This document shows positions 46,301 through 58,300 of a stretch of DNA of 64,000 nt, one piece after another (position 1 is the stretch's first letter; every line of letters begins with the position of its first letter). The notes below the pieces were generated by a model. That model did not search any database, was not told the origin of the DNA, and saw only the letters and a program-made list of their open reading frames with translations. Position numbers and translations under genes: made by a program. This DNA is from Strigops habroptila (Eukaryota; Chordata; Aves; Psittaciformes; Psittacidae). Location of the stretch: contig NC_044277.2 in assembly GCF_004027225.2 (NCBI RefSeq), forward strand, positions 94,500,283 to 94,564,282, in the 5' to 3' direction.

Positions 46301-49300
46301 ATAGATTTAAATTCAGTATCTTCAAATATTACTTGTAACGGATTAAATAAGATTTGACAAACACTCTACAATGAACAGGTAAGGATAAGTAAAAATATAA
46401 GAATTCTTCAATATATAATCTATTATAATCATGACTATGGCTCCTTCACCTTTTACCAAAATTTTTCTTCAAATATGAAGTGCCATTTCCCCTACTTCTG
46501 TTTAGGGAAAAGCATTCTGATTACTCCTGTATACCACAGGTAACATTGCTCCGCATAAAGAATTACACATTTTTCTTGGATGGAAGTGCAGGAATTAAAA
46601 GATATACAATTACAGAGGACAAGAAAAGCCATTTGCACCAGAACAAAACTCATTAAATAAAGTATCATAGTCCAAACGAGAACTGTAGTGATTCACCAAG
46701 AAGCATCACTTTGTGTTTGTGTGGCACACCTCAATGTCCAGCTCAGTGTCCTTTTTAAAAATTCCCCTTGCATAGCAGGGCAAAGGTCTTAATTACATAG
46801 GCTGAATTGTGCAGTTCAGCTATTTGCCATCCAGGAACACCCTCGCAATTCCCATCTGTGAAAACTTTCCTCTTCCAAAAATGCAAAGTCCACAAATCCA
46901 GTCCCCAACAGAAATATACCAAAGCACAACTCCAGGAAAGGTTCCCACGGACCTGTATTTCAAAGTTTTAAATGTCTTCCTGTTAATACTGGGAACCCAC
47001 AGAACGGAGGTTCTGCAAAGGCAACATTCACTAGTGTCTAAATGTCCAGCTTACAAATTCTGAATAGATGAGCAAGAGGCTACTCAGCAGTGGCAGCCGA
47101 CAGGTGGCCACTATAAAAATGGATAGAAGAGGCCACACTGCCAGCACACTTTCTGTCACCGCTACTTTAATGCACCCAAGGCTCCACGACTGCTCATGGG
47201 AGTAGCCCTAGACACCAGTGGAGTGGATGTTTGTACTTGGAGCTCCACATGAGATGAGAATAAAATGGCTAGATGAGGGTGATGACCAAAAAAGAGAAGG
47301 AGGGACTGTCTTCCAGACTTCTAAGACAGTAGGGCTGAGAACACACAAACTTGAGGTATTCCTTGCACAAAGCAGTACTTACGTTGAGATTCATCACAAA
47401 CTTCCCTTCAGCTTCTTCTTCCAAGCCCCTTTTTGAGTCCTCTTCAACCTCCTCCTGTGAAGGAGGATGAGGAGCTGCCTAGTCAACACTCAATGGTAAT
47501 GATGATCCATTGCCTTGGAGAGGGATCTCTTGCAGCTCATCTCTTCCTGTTACCTCCTACTGCTATCCTGGCTGGCAGGTTGCAGTTTGGCAGAGGGTGC
47601 CAAGAATGTCCCAAACCACGCTTGCTCTACCAGGAAGCAATGGGCTTAACTCTTCATAACCCCCAGTATACCAGAGGGCCAAACACCACTCCTCTGCTAC
47701 TTGTGGCCCTTCTAACCATTTGTCAGGATGCACAGGGAGGCAGGAAACTTAGCAGGAGAAAGGAGATACTCTAACACACACACACAGAATTTAATACAAC
47801 TACTGAGAAAATAGTGGTTATACATGTCTTTTTCAAACTAAAAGCCTTTGCTCTGCAGATGGAAGTCTGATAAGCTTCCTCACAGCTTTGAAATTAGAGC
47901 AAAACTTTTTTTCCCCAGGATGAGGGGGCCACACTCTCCCCTTCTACAGGCTAGGCTTCTCCCCTATTAAGGGCTGAGCTTCCTCAGGTCCCATCTATGT
48001 TCCTGCATGATATCTGACAACTACATATAGTGGGAACCCTACCCAAGAGTTTGAGGGAGCAATATTCTCAAGAGTCACACAAAAATAACAGTATGGCTAG
48101 AAGAGACTATTCTAAAACTCCAGAAAGCCTCAAATATTTCTCACCAAGTATAAAAATTAACCCATTTAAAAGTCTTTTAATCTCTGCTTTTACTTTGCTG
48201 TATTTGCTTGAATTATAATTTCCCACCAACAATGGACTTGGTCAGAGTTTTGCCTCAGAAGTAAGTGGGTAAGGGGTCTGGAGTTTGCGATGTTACTGTA
48301 GGTCTACAGGCCTGAAGTGGTATGATGTTACGTTTGGATAAAGAGCGAGCTCATAACTAACAACAGGTTGGAAGCCTGACAGTCGTAAAGCCATCCCCAC
48401 CCACTGTCCAACCTGCAGGTACCTCTCAGATCTCCAGCTACGTTAAAACATTACCTGCTTTAGCATCAGTAACAGGTGGTGTGAATTGCTGCATGGGCTC
48501 AGATGGCACAGTATTAGTGAGAAGTAGCACGATCCCACTTTCAGTGCCATTCTCTGGGGCCACTGTGGGAGTCTGGGTTTTCTCTGACACACCTGGGGAG
48601 AAATCCAGTTTGTCTGAAGAAGAGGAAGGTGTAGCAGCCTGAAAAATGAATTATAGGGAAAGAATTGTCATAAGTGAGCCAATTTTCACATTTGTAGATT
48701 TAGAGGTATGCTGTTTTTTAAATAGCGTGTAGGGTGAGCTTACTGATACATGTTACTAGGAGGTTTTATTCATATACAGAATATCTATTACAGGAGGACT
48801 GTTTGATTGGGGTTTTTTGTATTTGTTTTGTTCCCCCCTTCTCCACCCCAACAGTCTTTATAAGAAATGCTCATAACTTTCTGAATTTCAGATGCAGAAC
48901 AGTGTAGGCTATGGTTATCAAAATGAGGTAACCTGCAACTCAACTAAGGCTATCAGTTCTCAAGGCAACAAAGAACAGTAGGACAGCTCTAAATATAGTA
49001 ATAAACCTTTAAAACCCAATGACAGAAAGCCTGTGTGGTATTATTGTCTTCATGCTGTACACTCAAACATAACAGAATCCTTGCCTCTTACTGTATCTGC
49101 TCAGACCAGAACTTCCTCATGCCTTCTTGTTTCCTCACTACTAATAAAACACCCTAAATCTCCCTACTTCAGTCACCTAGCTGTAGTAGTGTTCTCTCTC
49201 AACCAACTTGTAGTAAATCAGAACTTCAGCAAAGAATGCAGCAAGTTTTGCAGGAATAATTCAGCATTGTGTTAGCCTTAGCCATCACCTTGCCCCTCTC

Positions 49301-52300
49301 CTTTAAGCCCCAACACCTTTCAATGACAGAGTTTCAAAGGGCCAACAGTTTCTCCTTACCTTCTCAAGACATATTTCTGACCTAACATCTAGAGAAAAGC
49401 ATTTTGCTAATTATGGCTACTATGTGTGGCACATGAAGACATAACATACTGCTATTATTTGTACATAACCTGTTAACTGAAGAATAGGATTATGAAGGTT
49501 GTTAAAATGCACACTTGTATCACAGAACGCCTGAGGTGGGAAGGGACCTCTAACGATAGCCTAGTCCAACTCTGCTCCTCAAAGCAGGGTCAGCTACCTC
49601 AGGCTGCTCAGGACCATGTCCAGTCAGGTTTTGAATATCTCCAAGGACAGAGAATCCACAACCTCTGGAAAACCTGTTCCAGTGTTTCACCATCCTCACA
49701 AGGAAAAATAAATAGAATTGCCTCTTGTTCTGTCACTGGACGGCACTGAAGAGAGCTCATCTCCATCATCTTCACTCCTGTCATAGTTCTTTATACACAT
49801 TGGTAAGACACCCCTGAACCCTCTCTGATCAAGGTTGAACAGTCCCAGCTCTCAGCTTCTCTTCAGTTGCTCCACTTTCACTCTGCAGTCTGTTGCCTCC
49901 CTAGGAAATCAGAGTAGCTCTGCCTTGGATGGGGACAGGAAGAAAAGCTCCCTGTGCAGCTGGGAGTGCCAAAGTGATGTCAGAGCTGGTGCTTCCCAGC
50001 CTGCAAGGAAACAGCACATGGAAGTCATCTGCAACTTCGTCTCTGCCTTCAGTTAAGGACAGAGAGAAAAGATGCCTGTGCAGCTGGGACAGGGACAGCA
50101 GTGTTGGGGACTGTGGCTGCCTGCCTTGTAAGGATGCAAAGGACCACAACAAGAGCTGCACCTTCAGATGGGTCTGTAAAACGGACAATGCAAGCACCTT
50201 TGCGGCCGTATCTCCAGCTCTGCCCAATACGCAGAGAGTAAGATGATGTCTCTGAGCAGCTGGGACACTGACAACAGGATCGGGGACTGCAGCTCCCCTA
50301 AGGTAGTGCCTTCGGCATGCCAAACCTATACCCTCAGCTGGAATCTCGCACTTGACATTATCACATACGGTAAGAGCCTCAAGCCTGTCCTGCCTCATAC
50401 CTTGACAAAAGGTAGCTCTCCTTCACATACTCACTCTATCACACATCTTCCAAAAAGATCTGCCTTACCACACTTTGGCAAACCAAAGCGTTTCTTTGCC
50501 TGCCAAATTTGAGGGATATCTACTTTTCTGATTTCCCTCTGGCTTTCCTCCTCTCATGGCCCTTCTCCAATCTATAGCTGAGAAGCAGCCATCCTGACTT
50601 TGTAGGACAGATGGGGACAAAGTCATCTCAAACATACCTTTCCTGGGATACTGTCTTCTGCAATGACATCAAACATCTCTTCAGTCGGCAAGCCTAGGCA
50701 AGCCTCTGCAGTCAAAAAAGCTGCCCTGTGGCACTGCCACATGCAAAGCAGTGTCACAGCCAAAAAGATAGCTTAAATTAAGAACCCTAGCAGGCAGCAA
50801 TGGGACAGGGGCAATAACAGGAATTGAGCTCTCAGGCAGAAAGTATTGTTGAGAGATATGTTGGAGCAGATGTAGAGAGCAAAATTAACCCAAAATTCTA
50901 GCTTGGGCACCAAAAGGAAAAGGAAAGAAAAGAAAGGACTCTTTCTTGGAGTGAATAGGGTAGGCAGTTCTGTTGATATGGGCTTTGTGGGGTTTTTGTT
51001 TGCTTTTACCCACCTATACAGCCACAATTGCTTGTTACAAAATAAACACACCACCCTTGAGGGCCCATGTCCTTCAGTTCCCAGTGTTTGATTTGAGTGT
51101 AAATCTCTTGAGAATTCCCACAGAAAACAAGAACACCCCCACAAAGCAATGGAAAGAAGGGGGTGGGGGGGGAGATTAAAAAAAAAAAAAAAAAAAGAAA
51201 GGTCATTTAGTTCCCTGAGGAACGTTTCATTCATCCCCTCCAAGAACCTCAGCTGTAAATAAGAAAGTTGCGTGAAATCTCTGACAAGTATTTTTCTTCC
51301 CTATGGTAATGGCAATAAATTATCATTTTTATAGCAAGAGATAGGTAGTTGCTGGTTATAAAATCTGGTGGAATTTAGAGCAATTCAGCTAATATTGCTT
51401 AACTTCCTCCTCCCTCTAGCAGGCGTATGTGTGCCAAACTCACCAAATGTTGACCTTACAGCCTGTTTCAACTTTCTAACTGATCCCACCTGGTTCTTAG
51501 GAAACCAGAGCCCCTTTAATCTCAACTGATCAAACTCCTGGCCATAAATAGAGAAAACGCGCATTTTACTTAAATATCTAAATTTGGTTTTAAGTATTTA
51601 ACTTATTTTTTTCACAGAAAGACTCAAGAAAAGGATTCTGAGAACAAAAACAACTTCTCCACTTTATCCTGCTGTACATCATGGTCCAAAGCCACCACTG
51701 TCCCTCCTTGTGTACCTTGACTCTCTAATATGTTTTAAAAACATTATAGAAGATATTCAGCTCCATTCAGCTCTGTAACATCGCTATGCATTAGTAACAT
51801 GAAACCCATAAAATAGGCTTGATTTTATTGATGGAGGAACTTCTATTTACTAGTCTTGGCTTTTGGATAGTAGAGGGTCCACTAGTATTGCTCAGCTAAC
51901 TACTGCTGACAAGTCACCAAGAGTCAGAAGGGAAGAATACCATAGCACCATTATAGCAGGTCCAAGCGCACTGCTCTGTACACTTCCAAGGAAACCCCAG
52001 TGTCCCAAAAGCAGCTCTGCTCCTTATCATCTGACAGAAAAGAGTCCTTTAGCAATTCATCTGCCTATTAAGACAATCCTCTCCCCTTCAGCCTTTTCTA
52101 CACTGTAAGAGGACTGTAAGTCATTTGAGACTTGTTACATTACAAAGCAATAACCTAATTTGATTTGAAAAACAAAACTATTGCAAACTGGCCTCACCAT
52201 ACTCTGCCTGCTTCCTGAGGGGCAAACCTACCTCTTTTTGCAAAGCATCATCAGGTTGTTGAATAAGCTGAACAGCTGCTTCATTTTCAAATGTCTTCCT

Positions 52301-55300
52301 AGGGAATGGTGTAATCTCTGGGAGAGATGACAACCTCTCTATGGAGTGTTCAGTGACAGAGTGGAATTCAGAGCTGTTCTTATTCAGAAGGCTTTCTCTC
52401 TTCCCAGACTCTCCTTTCTTCTCAACAATGTCTTCCTGGTTATCTCCATCATCACCTGTGGAATAGTTGAAGCCGTTTTCACCTGCCACCATCGGGCCCC
52501 AGTCAGCATAATCCATGCTCTCCTTCTGCTCATGTTTGATGCTCATCTGAAAGGGGTCCTGTTCCAACTCCTTATAGTCATCAATGTATTCAGGTATCTC
52601 CTCAAGGCTGGGATCTTTGCCAAGCAGAGACAGCTCCTTCAGGCTACTCACTTCCTCAGATGGCTCATTCTGGAGTCCCACAGAGTGAACCATGCTTGGG
52701 ATCACCTGCCCAAATCCCAGGAGAGAGGCTGGCCTCTGAGAAGGCCTCAACACAAAAGTAAGATAGGATTTTACAGTTTCTATTTTTTTGGGCTCACAGT
52801 TCTCTTTGTGTTGGCAGTTCACAATGTAACAGCGTCGCTCAAACATCCAGGACAAGTCACAACCAGAGAGGTCACAACACGCTGCAATGCAGTCTGACAC
52901 AGATATGGCATGAGGAACTCGCATTATTTTAGTGGTTTCTAAGTTGGGAGATATTACTGCACCTGAGTACGTGGCTCCTTCTCTGCACTGCTCACAACTG
53001 GAACCTGAAACAACACCACCAACGTAAGGCACAGGACTACAACCAAGCCATAATATAGTTTACTGTGACCAAAAATGGCTTGTCACATGAAACAAGATAA
53101 AGACAGGTGGTACCCTACTTAAATAAGCTCATTTCTTTTCACTAAGATCACTACTACTCCACTACTTTTTTTCCCCCCAACATGTCCCTTTGCAGTAGCA
53201 TTTGTACTTTGGAGGATTTTTCAGTGTAGGATCTTCATATGTTTTGCAAAGTAGTTTTTACTCTCTTCCAACAAATATATAAGAAATGAAAGTGAACTGC
53301 CAATACTTAAAACCAGGAACAGAGCAAGGAACACCCACAAAAAAATAAATCATGGAGTACCTCCATTACCATTACCATAGCACAGTGAGCAAAACATGTT
53401 TTAAAACAAAACTCAAATAAAATGCTCTAGCATGTCATTGTTTCATTTAAGAGAGAAGGCAGCAAAAATCTACATAGGAGAAATATTTGCCATCTCACTT
53501 GAACTTCATCAAGAGTCACTCATACCAACATAATTGCTGAACTTAATATAAAAACTGGATAAGTTCTCCAACTTCTGCCACTTTACCCACTAGCTCATGT
53601 GAAATCACAAGAGCTCACTCCAGTATTGAGCATCTTTCCTTCCTTTGCAGTGAAGTACTTTTAGTATGCCATCAGAATTATTTTTAAGCACATCACAGAC
53701 TGAGTGTGAAGCGTTCAAATTGAGCATGAATCAACATACTGTGTATCTCAGTCAGTTTTTAACAACTTTTCTAGGTGGTGTTTTTTTTTTTTCCTGGTTA
53801 TAACTGCTCTTCAGAATTCCTCTCTCCAAAATGCAACTTGAAAAAAATCTGATCATGCTTCAAAAATCAGTTGAGTAAAACCAGGACATTCTTCTTAACA
53901 TGTTTTAAAACTAGACTTGCTAACTCAACCAATGAAAACAAGCTGTCACCACTGTGGAGCTAACACAGTAATGGAAGACAAAGTTGACTCTGCGGGCTCT
54001 GCACATCATTAACAGGTAAGTTCTGGCAGTAGAAGCTTCATTATTCACAACAGTATAGGGCAGGAGAAAAGGCAGCTTGACTGATGGATTCCAGCTCAAA
54101 TCTGTTGAACTGATGGGCAGGAAAAATAAAATCAAAGAATAGGAATAGGCTGGCAATAGAAGTTAGGTCTGATCACGACCTAACCTATCTATCAGGCCTT
54201 GTTGATGCAGAGATTCTCTTGTGCATGCACTGTGTCCAACCACTGCACTACAGTCCCCATCACATCTTCTGGGCTGAACTGCAGTACACTTTTCCACAAC
54301 ACGTGGTCTGAATACAGCTACTGAAATACCTGTCAGGCATCACAGTGCCTGGGATCAATGTACAGCTTGCAAATTAGATTAACTTCAAAAAGAAAAAAAA
54401 ACAAAACCCCAAACAAAAAGTTTACAAGGATAGATGCATGGGTGCAGCCATCACATCCCTTCACAGGGAAACACCCAACCACTTCCAACAGAGATGTGGG
54501 CAATATGAGCTAACCTGTCATACTGCATAACTCACTATAATCTCAGAGATGGTTATCAGACACTACACCACCTTGCCTCTCTGGAAAGACCTGTGTGAAC
54601 CAGAACACGTTACTAGAACATGTAGCCATGGCAGTGTAAGTAACAAAGAATGCACTGCAAACCCAGGCTAGTGGTCCTACTATGATTTCAAAGACATCCC
54701 TACATCTTAAAGTGTCCTTTGTCCTGGCTTGCGTTTCATGCCTTAGACACATGGTAAGAAAAGGGTGTTCATCTTATTCTTCAAAGTCCAAGACCAGCAG
54801 CAGTGAAATACTTTGAAAATTGATGGCTTGTTATGCATCTGGAAACCCTCTCCTCCAGACTAAAGAAAAGGATACCGGTGATGTCTAGCAGACTCTGAGA
54901 GGCCATGTACTCTATGGCTGGGCTGCATGGAGTTCAAAACGGGAGACTAGGCTGCTCAACACCTGTGACTGCAATGATCTGCCAAGCCATCTTTGCATTT
55001 TTGTTGGAGTAGCTAATCGCAGAACAAAGCACCACAATATAAACACACAGTAAGAGAAAACTGAGAGCCAGCCATGAGAATGCTATTGTATTGGCAGAAA
55101 TGCACTTCGATAGCAGCATTTGGAAGGTCTGCCTCAAATGCCAGATTAAAATATGCCTGCTCAAGATGAAAGATAAACTGAATTGATTCCAAGGTGTTGG
55201 ATTCCCAGTTACAAAAGTAAACTCTTCTTCCTGTGGTGGAAAGCAGTGTCTTCTATCTCTCATGGTGGCAGGAGGGCTAATAACTTTTTGGATGCATTAG

Positions 55301-58300
55301 CCTTAAAACTATTGCTTTTTATTAATGGTCATAATAATTTAAATCTATTTCAGTTTAAGCTGATTTCATCAATGAATGGATATAAGCCAGTGAAATGAAA
55401 CTGGTGTTATAAGGACTGCCTACGTGGAGAAATGAGGAGCTGCATCTGCAGGTTTGGGAAGTCTCATCCAAACTGCATGAGATGCTGAGTGGCAGAGGCA
55501 TGGTACATGGTATACATAGTACACACTATCTACTGCCATATCCAGCTCAAGCCTCCCAAGAGGCATAAACTTTAGTCAGTGGTATGTATGTGATCCACTG
55601 GGTGACCTGTCTACTGTTCTAGCTTTTTTTTCCCTTTTTTTCCATTGTATTGGGTTTATGTGACAAGGTTTTGGTAGTCAGGGGGTGGGAGGAAATGAAC
55701 TGCAGGGGTGCTTCTGTGGAAAGATACCAGAATCTGCCCCCATGTCAGACAGAGCCAGTTCCAAGAGGAACTCACTGCTGGCCAAGGCTAAGCCTATCAG
55801 TGACACTGGTAGCACCTTTATGATGACATATTTAAGAAGCTGTAAAAAACACTGTACAACAGCAACAGGCAGGAGAGAGAAGTGGAAGAGGTCTGCATAT
55901 ACAAGGTCAGTGAAGAAGGGGGAGGAGATGATGCAGATGTTGGAGCAGAGATTCCCCTGCAGCCCCTGGTGAAGTAGGTTGTCCCCCTGCAGCCCATGGA
56001 GGTCCATGGTGGAGCAGATATGCACCCGCAGCCTGTGGAAGACTCCACACCAGAGCAGGTGAATAAGCCCTGAAGCAAGCTGCGACCCTGTGGAGAGCCC
56101 CTGCTGGAGCAGCCTCTTGGCAGGAACTGCAGCTCTGTGGAGAGAAGCCCATACAGAAGCAAAGGAAGATTGTGAGGAAGGAGGGGCAGAGATGAAGCAT
56201 TATGAATTGATTGCAACCCTCATTCCCCATCCTCCTGAGCTGCTCAGGGGAAGGAGTTAAAAGAGCTGGGAATGAAGCCGAGCCTGGGAAGAAGGGGGAG
56301 GTAGGGGGAAGGTATTTCTAGATCTGTTCTTATTTTTCATTATCCTACTCTAATTAAGTGGCAGTAAATTAAATAACCTTCCCTATGTCTAGTCTGGTTA
56401 GCTCTTGGCTGTAACTGGTATGTGATCTCCCTGTCCTGATCAAAACCTGTGAGCTTTTAATCATATTTTTATCTCCTGTCTTGTTGAGAAGGGGCAGTGA
56501 TAGAGCAACTTGCTGGGCATCTAGCAGCCAGCCAATGTCAACCCACCATATTCATGAAAAGCAGTCAAACATTATTAGCCAAAAGCCACCACACACAAAA
56601 GACTCAAACAAATATAATCTAAACAGGAGAGAGTAGCCCTGCTCAATTTCTTTTGACAAATCACAGCAAATTCTTCAATATCCTTCTGAATATATTCCCT
56701 AATGCGCCTGTTTCTCTATTTTCTGATCAATGCAATGTCAAGCCTTTCTTATTTGTCAGCCTCCTCATTATCTTATGTTAAAAGAAGTGGTAAGAAAATT
56801 TTTTTTTTTTAAAAGAAAAGTAGCTTTTAGAATCACAAACTCATGTGCAGAGAAAAACTGCAGAATGAACATCTAACAGCTTCGTGAGCCCAAGTCAATT
56901 CACCTTAAATCTTGCACTAAAAAGCAGTCCTTTTGACTTAACAAAGGAGAACATCCACTGATGTATTTCAGCAAACATCCTGAAAAATCAGCAAGTACCT
57001 TCCAATTTAGAGCTCCACGTGGATGGAAAATACTGCACATTATTAAGATGGAAATAAACACTAAAATTTATACTAAAATAATGTGTGATACCAGAATGTA
57101 TTACCCCTAAACACTGTGTTCTGGTATCTGAGATACAGGGAGAGGTTTGGAATACAGCCAGCAGCCTGAGCATAATTGTTTTGTTCTCAGGTAAATCAAG
57201 AAAGCATAGCAAAATTGCAGCTAAAGAACAAAACCACTTTCTATATGAACATAGAGGATATTCTAGCCTGCTAGCAATTAACAGCATTATCAAAAACATA
57301 AAACTGTAGCATTCTCTACAGCCAAAATTCAGTATTTACTGCACATTATTGTCTTCTATTGAAGTAGCTAGGTTTTTCCCTAAAGATACTGACATGGACC
57401 CTACAGCAGGTACAGCAGGTACTCAGAATCTCACAGGAGAGCATTTCATTTATTTACGAAAGGCATACTTATTGTCTACTACAGCAACAAAAACCTCAGC
57501 TCCATGTTCTCCTCAAAAAGCTTGGCATTATGAGATGCCCAGGATGATCTTGAGGATCACTTCAAACCAGCCATGAGCACAGCTGTAGTAATAGCCATCA
57601 CCCCTCAGCTGTAGTGAATACGTACTCCTCCTCATCCAGTATTTCCAAATTCAGTAGTCCATGCAACCCTTAGCACATTAGCAAGGCTCTTCCTCATGAA
57701 ACAGCCAATCCTGTTTATACTACAGGAGAAGAAAGCCAGGTAACTGAGCAGTATTTTTTCAATTCTTGCTAATATCAATACTGCCAGTATCTCCACAACC
57801 AGATTTCAAACACTCTTTTAAAAAAATACACATCATCCTTGAATATATTGTTCTGTAGCTGCCATGTCAAAACTGCTTGCACCAGAATAGATCTCCCTAT
57901 GACACAAAAGCAGTACTAAGAGTTACTATTTCTTAATCTATCTGATTATGAAAGAAAGTAATTTACCTATCTTTGTGGCTGAATAAGAAACTTACAGGAC
58001 TTTCCTGGGGGCTTTGAAAAGAAATACATATCTGCAAAGCAGATGGTGAAGTGAGAGACGTAAACAAATGCATTTATACTTCTCATAAATCAACTATCCT
58101 ATGATATTTCAGAAGAAAAGCGGTAGCTTAGAACATAAGCAATACATCATTCTTAAGTTATTGTGTTGAAAGAGAAAGAAGGAAAACTCTGAACTCTCCC
58201 ACTACTCCTTCTTGCCCCATGCATCTGCCCTGAAACAGCCCTATTGAAATCAGCTCCAAACAGCTCCCAACTTCCTTCCTCCATTGCCATCAACTGCCAG

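Larger units (their letters stand above)
48639..52231 (-). other. KIAA0319 intron 2 (3.6 kb)
   Basis: This phase-0 intron separates the MANSC/acidic exon from the Ser/Thr/Pro linker exon. It contains a CR1 at 49515-49870, a diverged tandem repeat at about 49915-50370 and a poly(A) run at 51178-51196. ORFs of 156 and 165 codons on the minus strand here are not supported as genes. Confidence 0.8.

Noticed and set aside
47433-47774. 113-codon plus-strand ORF
   Set aside because: It is intronic, antisense to KIAA0319, and has no family or splice support.
50773-51243. 156-codon minus-strand ORF
   Set aside because: It is intronic, runs through a poly(A) tract (poly-Phe in translation), and resembles nothing known.
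52346-52897. 183-codon plus-strand ORF
   Set aside because: It lies entirely antisense to the large KIAA0319 exon, has no family match, and is a shadow of that coding sequence.
54934-55263. 109-codon minus-strand ORF with a hydrophobic segment
   Set aside because: It lies inside KIAA0319 intron 1 with no matching splice sites and no family match.
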